Origin: a virus
Reading direction: 5' to 3' (one strand)
IMG/VR virus record: IMGVR_UViG_3300019888_000009
Coordinates: 1-42,294 of that record
Length of the DNA stretch: 42,294 bases
Of the stretch, positions 32,653-39,471 are shown piece after piece. Each line of letters opens with the position of its first letter. Position 1 is the stretch's first letter. The notes below the pieces were generated by a model. It did not search any database. It was not told the DNA's origin and saw only the letters and a list, made by a program, of their open reading frames with translations. Both the position numbers and the translations under genes were made by a program.

Positions 32653-32873
32653 CCGATCCGCCTCTGCATCTGCTTGAAGGCGTCGTTGGTCTCGTAGCAG
32701 ATGTCTAGGGCGCGCTGCTTCATGGCGAGCTCGCGCTGGAGCTGCTGATTGCGCTTCGACTCGCGCGGGTAGTTCGACTGCGCGTGTCGCCACAGCTCGA
32801 TCACCTTCAGCAGCCCCGTCACCCCCGCCGTCAGGGTGGCCAGCGCGCCGATCACGCCCGCTACGTCGCTCAT
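32649..32873 (-). CDS. Membrane-anchored coiled-coil protein, 74 aa
   Basis: An N-terminal helix VAGVIGALATLTAGVTGLLKVIELW (residues 4-28) is followed by a basic, Gln/Arg-rich coiled coil. The layout resembles small holins or inner-membrane spanin-like proteins. It overlaps the TadE-like stop (ATGA). Function not assigned. Confidence 0.7.
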   Translation of the reverse strand: MSDVAGVIGALATLTAGVTGLLKVIELWRHAQSNYPRESKRNQQLQRELAMKQRALDICYETNDAFKQMQRRIG

Positions 32874-33220
32874 GGGAGCGCCGCTCGCTCATCGACCGCG
32901 ATCCGCCAGACACCGGGACCGAGCGGAACCAGAAGAGGGAGGTCCACGGCTGCGGTGACCTCGATCGAGGAGCCGGCTGTACAGGAATCGTTGTCGGGTA
33001 CCCGGCCGTAGTCCGAAGCCAGGACAGCCAGCGCGGTATCGCAGCGCGTGAGCGGGTCGATGTCGCGGGCGCCGGCATCGGCGCCGTCGATGGCAGCGTG
33101 GACGAGCTCATAGCGCACCATCAGGGCGAGACCGACCTGCAAGCCGCCGAGCATCAGCATCAGAAAGATGGGCAGGATCAGGGCGAACTCGACGAGCGCC
33201 TGCCCCCAGCTGCGAGCCAT
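32870..33220 (-). CDS. TadE-like pseudopilin
   Basis: A 116-residue protein: MARSWG then QALVEFALILPIFLMLMLGG, a prepilin site with Glu +5 and Phe +6 and a membrane helix, then a region of about 90 residues including SIEVTAAVDLPLLVP, the TadE pattern. The N-terminus closely matches the Flp-like protein 0.5 kb away (GQ-LVE). Minor pseudopilins initiate Tad pilus assembly. Its presence in a phage late region is unusual. Confidence 0.8.
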   Translation of the reverse strand: MARSWGQALVEFALILPIFLMLMLGGLQVGLALMVRYELVHAAIDGADAGARDIDPLTRCDTALAVLASDYGRVPDNDSCTAGSSIEVTAAVDLPLLVPLGPGVWRIAVDERAALP

Positions 33221-33502
33221 TCACTTCGCACTCGGTGCTTCGGTGAGCTCGTCGATGGCGGTGGCCATGGCCACCACCAGCTTGCGGATGGAGACGATCT
33301 GGTCGCGCAGCCGGTCGACCAGCGGCTTGAGCCCTTCGGCCTCCAGGCGGGCGACCACGCCCTCGAGCTGGTCGACCTCGGTGAGCAGCGCGGCCCGGCG
33401 GACCTCGAGCTCGTCGATGTGGACGCGGTAGCCCTCGGAGGTGGCACGGGAGTCGTCGAGCTCCGACTGGAGCTGGTCTTTCTCGGACTTGTCGGCGCTC
33501 AT
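33221..33502 (-). CDS. Coiled-coil protein, 93 aa
   Basis: Almost entirely heptad-like (EKDQLQSELDDSRATSEG, then LTEVDQLEGVVARLEAEGLK). ATG 33502. The stop directly precedes the TadE-like ATG (TGAATG). It may be a scaffold-type or regulator protein; no family is recognised. Confidence 0.75.
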   Translation of the reverse strand: MSADKSEKDQLQSELDDSRATSEGYRVHIDELEVRRAALLTEVDQLEGVVARLEAEGLKPLVDRLRDQIVSIRKLVVAMATAIDELTEAPSAK

Positions 33503-33512
33503 GCGCCGGGCT

Positions 33513-33540
33513 GTATGACGCCGCCTAGCAGATTGCGCAA
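33513..33540 (-). promoter_or_regulatory. Possible weak promoter
   Basis: TTGCGC (33535-33540) and TCATAC (33513-33518) on the minus strand, 16 bases apart, precede ATG 33502 in a 54-base gap. The match is poor, but this is one of few non-coding gaps in the operon, so a late promoter is possible. Confidence 0.3.
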
Positions 33541-33556
33541 GCCCGTTTCCGCGCGA

Positions 33557-33772
33557 TCAGGCCGTTTTCGTGCTCAAACGCGGCTCTGAAGTTCCCAAAG
33601 AATTCGGCAGCTCTGTCTCACGCAGGCAGCGCTCACAGAGGTGCATGCTGCCCACAGCACGGCCCTCACTGACGAGCTCGAAGCGGTGCACGGCGATCCC
33701 CGCCCTGTTGCCCCGGGCGATCAGGCAGCGCCAGCAGCGCACCTGGCGGTTAGGCGGTCGCCCCCGCGGCAT
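33557..33772 (-). CDS. Zinc-ribbon protein, 71 aa
   Basis: A CxxC pair near residue 13 (RCWRCL) and another near 45-48 (LCERCL) give a complete four-Cys zinc ribbon, with a basic N-terminus MPRGRPPNRQ. It starts two bases after the endonuclease VII stop. Similar ribbons bind nucleic acids or subunits of nucleases. Confidence 0.75.
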   Translation of the reverse strand: MPRGRPPNRQVRCWRCLIARGNRAGIAVHRFELVSEGRAVGSMHLCERCLRETELPNSLGTSEPRLSTKTA

Positions 33773-33774
33773 GC

Positions 33775-34371
33775 TCAGCCGAGCGCCTCGACGAGCCACG
33801 GTGCTCGGGTGATCTCGAGGTAGGTCGCGAGCTTACGGGCCAGTTCGGGATCGTCCCGGAGTGAGCCGAGCGCACGATTGCAACGACGGCACAGCAGGCC
33901 TCGGACCCTACCTGTGCGATGGTCGTGGTCGACGTCGAGCAGGCGTTTCTCGGTTGGTGGCGCGGCACATGCTGCGCAGACGCCGCCTTGGGCGCGGAGG
34001 AGCTCGTCGTACTGCTCGATGGTGATCCCGTAGCTCTGCAGGGCCCGAGCTCTGCGGGAGCGCGCCCGGCCCGGAGCCGCGACGTCCACTTCGTAGCAGT
34101 CGATGCATCGAGAGGGATCCCGCCGCGACTTGCGTCGCTCTGGATGGCAGGTCGGTCGTGGGTGCCGATGAAGGGCGACCTGCCGCTCGTAGCATTCCGC
34201 GCACAGCCCTCGGCCTCGATGACGTCGGTCAGGATGACACTCGGGCGGCAGGCCCCGGAAGCGCAGCTGGCGCGGAATCCGGGCATCGCGGCGGTCCCGC
34301 TTGTAGCAGCTTTCGCATTGACCTCGCGCCTTGTTCGGCCGGCTAGGATGACAGAGGGACGGCGTCTTCAT
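33775..34371 (-). CDS. Endonuclease VII-like (HNH) with three zinc repeats
   Basis: A 198-residue protein. The C-terminal 85 residues have the T4 endonuclease VII pattern: YGITIEQYDELLRAQGG, VCAAC (Cys132/135), DVDHDHRTG (148-154) and LLCRRCN (161/164). The N-terminal 95 residues carry three tandem zinc repeats CHPSRPNKARGQCESCY, CHPDRRHRGRGLCAECY and CHPERRKSRRDPSRCIDCY. The stop overlaps nothing, but the start overlaps the recombinase stop (ATGA). It probably resolves branched phage DNA; the repeats may bind DNA. Confidence 0.85.
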   Translation of the reverse strand: MKTPSLCHPSRPNKARGQCESCYKRDRRDARIPRQLRFRGLPPECHPDRRHRGRGLCAECYERQVALHRHPRPTCHPERRKSRRDPSRCIDCYEVDVAAPGRARSRRARALQSYGITIEQYDELLRAQGGVCAACAAPPTEKRLLDVDHDHRTGRVRGLLCRRCNRALGSLRDDPELARKLATYLEITRAPWLVEALG

Positions 34372-35678
34372 GCGAGCTCCGCCAGGGTGAGTGGGGTTCC
34401 GTTCATGGAAACCGAAACTTTGACTCCTTTCGCCCCGACATCAACCACCGCCTGAGCACCAGAGCGGAAGTTCCAGGTCGTCCGCCGCGCGCCGAGCGCC
34501 TCGACGCTGCTGAACAGCTCGATCGCCAGGCGTCGGCGATCGAGGTCGTCGGCGTCGCGGTCCGCCCACATCGCCGGGACGTCGCGGAGCAGCTGCAGGG
34601 CCTCGGACCAGTCGGGAGCGCTCACATCGTGAGCAGCTTTGGCAGCAGCCTCGCGCTCGTCGAGCCGGGCCATGTCGGCCTCCAGGCGGGCGGGATCCCG
34701 GTGCTCGCGGTAGCGGGCTAGGACGCGATCGCGATCGGCCTCTAGGCGGCGCAGCGCCAGCTCGTCGACCATCGGCGCCGGCGCCTGCCACAGCTCGGCC
34801 GCTCTGCTCAGGTCGACCGCGTCGAGCGACAGCGCCACCTTGCGCAGCACCAGCGGCACGAGGTCCTCGTAGACGCTGCGCCGGTAGCTGTGGCCTGGCA
34901 CACGGTGCAGGCGGTTGCGGTACGCCGAGCGCGGCCGCGCCGCGGTGAAGGCGGCACACGGGTCGAGGTGGCGGTAGCGCCCAGAGTCGCCGACCAGACC
35001 GCGGCCGCAGGCGGCGCAGGCCAGCATCGGCAGCAGGTAGGTCCGGTTCACGGCCGGTCGGCCGCCGCGGCTGTTCCGCTCGGAACGCAGCTGCTGGACG
35101 CGGTTCCAGGTGGCGACGTCGACGAGGGGCTCGACTGACGCCGGGCTGCCATCCCTGAGCCGGCCGACGTAGATCGGGTTGGTCAGGATCCCGCGGACGG
35201 TGTGGATCGGTAGGGCAAGGTCACGCGCAACGTCACGGTCACCATCACCCCGTGCAGCTCGCTCGAAACAGCTCCGCACCTGCACCGATGCTGGCCCAGG
35301 AGCGAGTCGGGGCGGTCGTCCAGTCCGCACGAATCCATGTGGCGGACGGCCTCCTGGCTCACCAAGGCGACGGCGCTTGGCGGCATAGCCCTCTCGGATT
35401 CGCTTGCTGAGTCGGTGGCTGTAGCTCTCGGACTCGACGATCTCACGTGCCCAGGCCTCCCATGCATCGGGGTCGCTGCTCAGGATCCGCTCGTCGGCGA
35501 AGAGCAGCGTGGCGCCGGCAGCATGGAAGGCTCTTCTGGCGTCGACGTGTGCCTCGAGCGAGCGGGCGAAGCGGCTGGCGTAGCCGACGACCAGGACGTC
35601 GAAGTCGCGTAGACGGGTAGAACTGTGCCCGGTAGTGGCCGCGAACGATCCAGCGCTGCTTCCAGCGCGGCCCTTCAC
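34368..35678 (-). pseudogene. Large serine recombinase lacking its N-terminus
   Basis: A 436-residue frame. From DFDVLVVGYASRFARS onward it looks like the later catalytic helices of a large serine recombinase, then RIREGYAAKRRRLG, PHGF, ILTNPIYVGRL, a zinc region ACAACGRGLVGDSGRYRHLDP, and a coiled coil. The N-terminal 60 or so residues holding the catalytic YxRxS serine are missing. The nominal first 25 residues are the wrong frame of the neighbouring gene. The gene can hardly catalyse integration. Homology begins at about 35606, next to the end of the plasmid-type gene. Confidence 0.75.
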
Positions 35679-36435
35679 CGGCCTCGATCCGAACCGCCTC
35701 TCGGACTTCTGCGCGGAGCGTCACTACATTCAGCGCCACTGGATCGCCGATGCGAGGCCCCAGCCGGCGTCGGTGGCTATGCGTCATCTGGAATCTCTGA
35801 GACCGGACGTCCACGAATGGGGAGTTCAGGAAGGCCGCCATCTTGAGAAGGTCCTCAGCCACCCCGCCGTGGATGTCCTGCGGGTAGCGTGAGCCAAAGG
35901 GAAGGACCTCGACAGACAAGGCTGTCCGCTGCGGGGTCCCATTCAGCGAGCCGACAGCGATCTGCCCGAACACGTATTCGCTGGTGCCGCGAACTACTGT
36001 CCAGGCTTGAATGCGCACGTCCGTCCAGGCAGGCTCTGGGTTGACGACCAGCAGCTCGCGATCCATCGTCCAATACATGGCGTCATGGGGGAAGAGATCT
36101 GCTCCGAGCACGTGACGTGGCAGCGGCATAGACCGCGCCAGCAGTACAAGGTCCCGACGCCAGAGGTAAGGCACACCTCCCGACACAGCCTGAGCGAACA
36201 TCAGTGCGCTGCGCTCATGGCCGAGCCCATTCAGCAGCGAGATGGCAGATGCGTTGGTGGTGGTGAAAGCCGTGAGCTTCATGGCGAGCAGCAGCGCTTG
36301 AACAAGCTGCTCTTCTCGGACCCGACCAGGCGTGAGGGGAGCCTTGGTGAGGTCACGGCGCTGAGCCCGGCGAGCCACCTCTCTAAGGGCTGGCTCGGCA
36401 CGAAGTTCCTGGATGAGGTCCTCCAGGTCGCTCAC
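35443..36435 (-). CDS. Plasmid-type conserved protein, 3' end lost
   Basis: GTG 36435 starts MSDLEDLIQELRAEPALREV. The middle resembles proteins of plasmids and mobile elements, with PYLWRRDLVLLARSMPLPRHVL, DLFPHDAMYWTMDREL, AAFLNSPFVDVR, and RWIVRGHYRAQFYPS near its end. After that residue (about 275) the frame becomes an Arg-rich tail that reads the recombinase DNA in another phase. The expected C-terminus is therefore missing. It overlaps the 44-residue gene by GTGA, so it is still in the phage operon. Function unknown. Confidence 0.75.
   Translation of the reverse strand: MSDLEDLIQELRAEPALREVARRAQRRDLTKAPLTPGRVREEQLVQALLLAMKLTAFTTTNASAISLLNGLGHERSALMFAQAVSGGVPYLWRRDLVLLARSMPLPRHVLGADLFPHDAMYWTMDRELLVVNPEPAWTDVRIQAWTVVRGTSEYVFGQIAVGSLNGTPQRTALSVEVLPFGSRYPQDIHGGVAEDLLKMAAFLNSPFVDVRSQRFQMTHSHRRRLGPRIGDPVALNVVTLRAEVREAVRIEAGEGPRWKQRWIVRGHYRAQFYPSTRLRRPGRRLRQPLRPLARGTRRRQKSLPCCRRHAALRRRADPEQRPRCMGGLGT
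35606..35611. other. Deletion junction between two genes
   Basis: In one frame the conserved family sequence stops at YPS (35611-35619). In another frame the recombinase homology begins at DFDV (35606 downward). The two meet within about six bases, so a deletion likely removed the end of one gene and the start of the other. Confidence 0.6.
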
Positions 36436-36566
36436 GCCGCGTCGTCCTTGGCCACGACCCGCAGTCTACGGCGCCGCTGGGCTCGCTCGGCAGCCTCACG
36501 GGCATGGCGCCGCTCCAGGATGCGGCGGGCCATGGCCAGCAGCGCGGCCAGCAGCTCGTCGCTCAT
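36432..36566 (-). CDS. Small basic helical protein, 44 aa
   Basis: MSDELLAALLAMARRILERRHAREAAER and an Arg-rich remainder make a charged helix. ATG 36566 overlaps the upstream stop (ATGA) and its TGA overlaps the next gene's GTG. It is too short for a family assignment. Confidence 0.6.
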   Translation of the reverse strand: MSDELLAALLAMARRILERRHAREAAERAQRRRRLRVVAKDDAA

Positions 36567-36946
36567 CGGATCAGCTCCTCGAGGGCGACCACGTCGGGGC
36601 TGGCGTACACGGTGGCGGCGCGCACCTCGCGGACGCCGGCCAGGTCCCGCAGCCAGTGGCGCTGCTCGTCGGTCGGCCGCCCGTCGCGGCTCTTGAGCTC
36701 GAGCGCCACCGCCACGCGACCCTTGACCGCGAAGATGTCCGGCCAGCCCGAGTCGGCCGCCCAGTGCTCGGTGCGGCTGTCGTGGACGACGTGGATCCGG
36801 TAGCCGGCGGCCTTGAGCCTGGGGATGACGATGCGGTCCTGGAACGGGCCTTCCTCGGTCGCCTCGGGCAGCGTCCAGCCCACCGCCAGCGCCTCGCGGC
36901 TGACCGCGACCGGGTCCCTGCGCTCGCCGCGGCGGAAGTGGCTCAT
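36563..36946 (-). CDS. VRR-NUC-type nuclease
   Basis: A 127-residue protein with the PD-(D/E)XK pattern of VRR-NUC: GWPDIFAV (Asp70), ALELKSRDGRPT (Glu83, Lys85) and Gln95 in TDEQ. Such small nucleases in phages are proposed Holliday-junction or flap nucleases. I chose ATG 36946, overlapping the upstream secreted-protein stop; the longer frame to 37438 is antisense. It lies next to replication genes. Confidence 0.85.
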   Translation of the reverse strand: MSHFRRGERRDPVAVSREALAVGWTLPEATEEGPFQDRIVIPRLKAAGYRIHVVHDSRTEHWAADSGWPDIFAVKGRVAVALELKSRDGRPTDEQRHWLRDLAGVREVRAATVYASPDVVALEELIR

Positions 36947-37326
36947 GGCGCCGTCGCCGTGTTCGGCAGCGTCGAGATCGGACCGATGATCTGCACCGAG
37001 ACCTCGAACAGCCCGTCGGCGGGATCCAGTCCGAGCGCTCGGACCATGGCGGGATCCAGGTCGATCAGCCGGTCGGGATGGGCGGCGCCGGCGACATGGC
37101 AGTCGCACCACATGGTCGGGGTGACGATGATGACCAGGCCGGTCCGCAGGCTCTGCACCGAGCGTGGCGCGCAGTCCCTCCAGGGCCAGACGCAGTCGTG
37201 GGTCGCTGCTCCCGGTCCCTGCCATTCGCTGGCCCAGCCGTCGACGGGGACGGCGGCGCGGACCGGGACGGCAGCAGCTGCCAGCAGGAACGCGGTGACC
37301 AGGACGAGCCGCCGCAGCAGCCTCAT
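36943..37326 (-). CDS. Secreted double-psi beta-barrel-like protein
   Basis: A 127-residue protein with a signal peptide (MRLLRRLVLVTAFLLAAAAVPVRA, cleavage likely after residue 24). The mature part has WCDCHVAG, LIDLDPAMVRALGLDPADG and EVSVQII, a pattern like the RlpA/double-psi beta-barrel that binds or cuts peptidoglycan. It sits among early DNA genes. A cell-wall or exclusion function is possible; the fold call is by pattern only. Confidence 0.65.
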   Translation of the reverse strand: MRLLRRLVLVTAFLLAAAAVPVRAAVPVDGWASEWQGPGAATHDCVWPWRDCAPRSVQSLRTGLVIIVTPTMWCDCHVAGAAHPDRLIDLDPAMVRALGLDPADGLFEVSVQIIGPISTLPNTATAP

Positions 37327-37553
37327 GGCGCCTCCCGGTGGCCGACGTGCCAGTCGCCGCAGCGCCGGCAGCGGAACACCACCAGCAGCTCGCGATCGGG
37401 GTCGTCGGGGCGATGCAGCAGCTCGGCGAGGACCTCACGGGCCGCCTGCTGAGTGGGGTGGCGAACCTTGCCCGTGGCGTCGCAGCGCTGCCCTGAGGCG
37501 GCCTCGATCAGGATCCCCAGGCGCCGGCGGTTCGGCTTGCGAATGGAGGTCAC
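37323..37553 (-). CDS. Zinc-ribbon protein, 76 aa
   Basis: GTG 37553 overlaps the upstream stop. HPTQQAAREVLAELLHRPDDP leads to FRCRRCGDWHVGH, a common zinc motif (C-x2-C-G-x-WH-x-GH) in phage small proteins. Probably nucleic-acid binding; the exact role is unknown. Confidence 0.75.
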   Translation of the reverse strand: MTSIRKPNRRRLGILIEAASGQRCDATGKVRHPTQQAAREVLAELLHRPDDPDRELLVVFRCRRCGDWHVGHREAP

Positions 37554-37876
37554 AGCAGCTTCCTCCCGTCAGCCGAGACCAGGCGGGCCGGCGGCTGCTG
37601 CTCGGGCGGCAGCGGGATCAGCTGCCACGCCGACCCCGGCGGCAGGAACACCGGGCGCCAGGCGCCGAGCTTGGGCTCGAGCACCATCAGCTGGGCGCCG
37701 ACATCGGCGTAGGCCAGGAAGCGCATGCGGCCCTGCTCGCCGAGCTGCACCGCATCGGGCAGGATCGGCAGCACCTTGGGGAAGGCGCCCAGCGGCTGGC
37801 GAGCCGCCTCGACGGCCTGCTCGACCGGGCTCGGCTTCGCCGGCACAACCGGTCCCCGGCGACTGGTCTTAGCCAT
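37550..37876 (-). CDS. Hypothetical protein, 108 aa
   Basis: MAKTSRRGPVVPAKPSPVEQAVEAA starts basic and Pro-rich and continues as a compact beta-like region (MRFLAYADVGAQLMVLEPKLG). ATG 37876 lies eight bases inside the 3' end of the initiator-like gene. No family recognised. Confidence 0.7.
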   Translation of the reverse strand: MAKTSRRGPVVPAKPSPVEQAVEAARQPLGAFPKVLPILPDAVQLGEQGRMRFLAYADVGAQLMVLEPKLGAWRPVFLPPGSAWQLIPLPPEQQPPARLVSADGRKLL

Positions 37877-38567
37877 CGGCGCTGCCCTCCGGCCGGCTGA
37901 AGTCGACGTCCTCGTCGGACTCGACCAGGCGGTCGTAGCTCTGCCTGGGTCGGCCCCACTTGTCGGCGTCAGCGCCGTTCGCCTTGCGCTGGTCGCCGCG
38001 ACGGTCGCCGCGACGAGAGGGGGAAGAGGGGGAGAGAGAACCAGCGCTAGCTGGTGTCTTCTGTCTTACGCCTCGCCCCGCCGGGGGCGTCGTAGCCTCA
38101 GGCGCCGGCGCCTCAGACGGCGCGGCACGGTTGTGTAACGGAGGAGTAACGGACCGATCGTTACGTGGCCGTGACGGCGGCGTGACTCCGTTACGCGAGC
38201 GAGGGCGTCCCCGGATGCGCCGCTGGCGCTCTCCGACGGTGATGTCGCCCTCCTGCCACTGGTCCCAGCCATCGAGGTACAGCATCTCCGGCTCGGCGTC
38301 CGCGCCGCCGTCGCAACTGTCAAGCGGGCAGTCTTCCGGATCGTGCTCGCGCAGCGTGATGACGTCATGACGATTCATCGCGCGCCTGGCCTTCGACGGG
38401 CCCAGCACGCGGCGCAGGACGGTGACGTTCTTGAAGCGGCCGCGCCTCGGCTGGCGGTTGGCCTCGCAGATCAGCAGCAGCATCTCCGAGGGCGCCTCGT
38501 GGGTGCGATCGATGTTCGGATCGAGGCGCAGGTACGCCTTCGGCAGCTGGCCCTTGGCGTCGCTCAC
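37869..38567 (-). CDS. Replication initiator-like protein
   Basis: GTG 38567 starts MSDAKGQLPKAYLRLDPNID. The first 80 residues (PSEMLLLICEANRQPRRGRF, NVTVLRRVLGPSKARRAM) fit a winged-helix of phage replication proteins. The rest is a disordered Arg/Ser/Pro-rich segment. It directly follows the helicase-loader gene, as in lambda O/P (reverse order). The candidate iterons at 38135-38194 lie inside it. Confidence 0.65.
   Translation of the reverse strand: MSDAKGQLPKAYLRLDPNIDRTHEAPSEMLLLICEANRQPRRGRFKNVTVLRRVLGPSKARRAMNRHDVITLREHDPEDCPLDSCDGGADAEPEMLYLDGWDQWQEGDITVGERQRRIRGRPRSRNGVTPPSRPRNDRSVTPPLHNRAAPSEAPAPEATTPPAGRGVRQKTPASAGSLSPSSPSRRGDRRGDQRKANGADADKWGRPRQSYDRLVESDEDVDFSRPEGSADG
38135..38194. 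other. Candidate origin with iteron-like repeats
   Basis: GTAACGGA at 38135-38142 and again at 38146-38153 (11 bases apart, about one helical turn), with inverted copies of the core CGTTAC at 38159-38164 and in TCCGTTAC at 38187-38194. They lie inside the initiator-like gene, where lambda-type origins lie. A purine-rich run lies 100 bases away (38014-38040). Confidence 0.5.
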
Positions 38568-39223
38568 GACTCGCTCCTCCGGTGGTCGTCGGCGCTGAGC
38601 AGGACGAGCTTGCCCCCCTCGGTGAGGCGGCTGATGATCGCGTCGTGCCCCGCCGCTGACAGCTCGTCGGGGCTCAGGTTGGAAGTCACGATCGTCGGGC
38701 GCAGGCCCTCGTAGCGCTCGTTGACCAGCACGTACAGGCGCTCGAGCGCCCAGTCGGTCTGCTTCTCGCGGCCGAGGTCGTCGAGCACCAGCAGGTCGGC
38801 GGTGGCCCAGCCCGGCAGCGGGTCCGGGTCGTCGCGGCCGATGCGGTAGCGCAGCGTGTCGAGCAGCTTAGGCACGCCCAGGAAGCCGACGCGCAGCGAC
38901 GGGCGTACCGCCAGGCTGCCATCGTCGAGGGTGCGCGTCTCGACCGGGTAGGAGCTCAGCCACTCGGCCAGGCGTCCCGCCAGGATCCCTACCGCGAGGT
39001 GGGTCTTGCCGGTGCCCGGCGGACCGACCAGGACCAGGCTGTGAGCCATCACCCGCCGCGCCGCGGCAGTCGCCAACTGAAGCGCGCGATTGGTGCCCGG
39101 CCTGGGCGTGAAGGTGGCCAGGCGCCGGTCCTGGAAGCGCATCGGCACGCCGGCGCCGGCCAGGCGTCGCGTCACCTCCGTCTCGAGCCGTGCGCCGTCG
39201 ATCGCGGCCAGCAGGCTGGGCAT
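38564..39223 (-). CDS. DnaC/IstB-like helicase loader ATPase
   Basis: A 219-residue AAA+ ATPase: Walker A GPPGTGKT (67-74), Walker B ADLLVLDDLG (142-151), sensor TSNLS near 180-184. The N-terminal 50 residues could bind the helicase. ATG 39223 overlaps the upstream stop by TGATG. It would load the host helicase on phage DNA with the initiator downstream. Confidence 0.9.
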   Translation of the reverse strand: MPSLLAAIDGARLETEVTRRLAGAGVPMRFQDRRLATFTPRPGTNRALQLATAAARRVMAHSLVLVGPPGTGKTHLAVGILAGRLAEWLSSYPVETRTLDDGSLAVRPSLRVGFLGVPKLLDTLRYRIGRDDPDPLPGWATADLLVLDDLGREKQTDWALERLYVLVNERYEGLRPTIVTSNLSPDELSAAGHDAIISRLTEGGKLVLLSADDHRRSES

Positions 39224-39465
39224 CAGTGCTTGCCTCCGGTCGTGAGCTGCAGCGGCCGCGCGTGGTAGTCGTCGCGGATCTGATCGACGCTCGGGCGCTC
39301 GACCGTGAACCTGTACGGCAGCCCGTCGAGGATGAACTGGATCGCCGATCGCCCCGGCTCCTCGGCGGTCGCGAAGTGCTGGCAGCCGTGCCGGGCCAGC
39401 AGCGTGCGGATCTCGGCCTGGCTGGCCTCGACAGACACGGTGGTGCCCTCCGCGTACCGGCTCAT
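39223..39465 (-). CDS. Hypothetical early protein, 80 aa
   Basis: MSRYAEGTTVSVEASQAEIRTLLARHGC, then a beta-like stretch (AIQFILDGLPYRFTVERP). Similar short proteins are widespread in tailed phages, role unknown to me. It is the gene before the helicase loader. Confidence 0.75.
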   Translation of the reverse strand: MSRYAEGTTVSVEASQAEIRTLLARHGCQHFATAEEPGRSAIQFILDGLPYRFTVERPSVDQIRDDYHARPLQLTTGGKH

Positions 39466-39471
39466 GCGGCC

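Noticed and set aside
34368-35678. A functional integrase for lysogeny
   Set aside because: The catalytic N-terminus is missing, so integration by this gene is unlikely.
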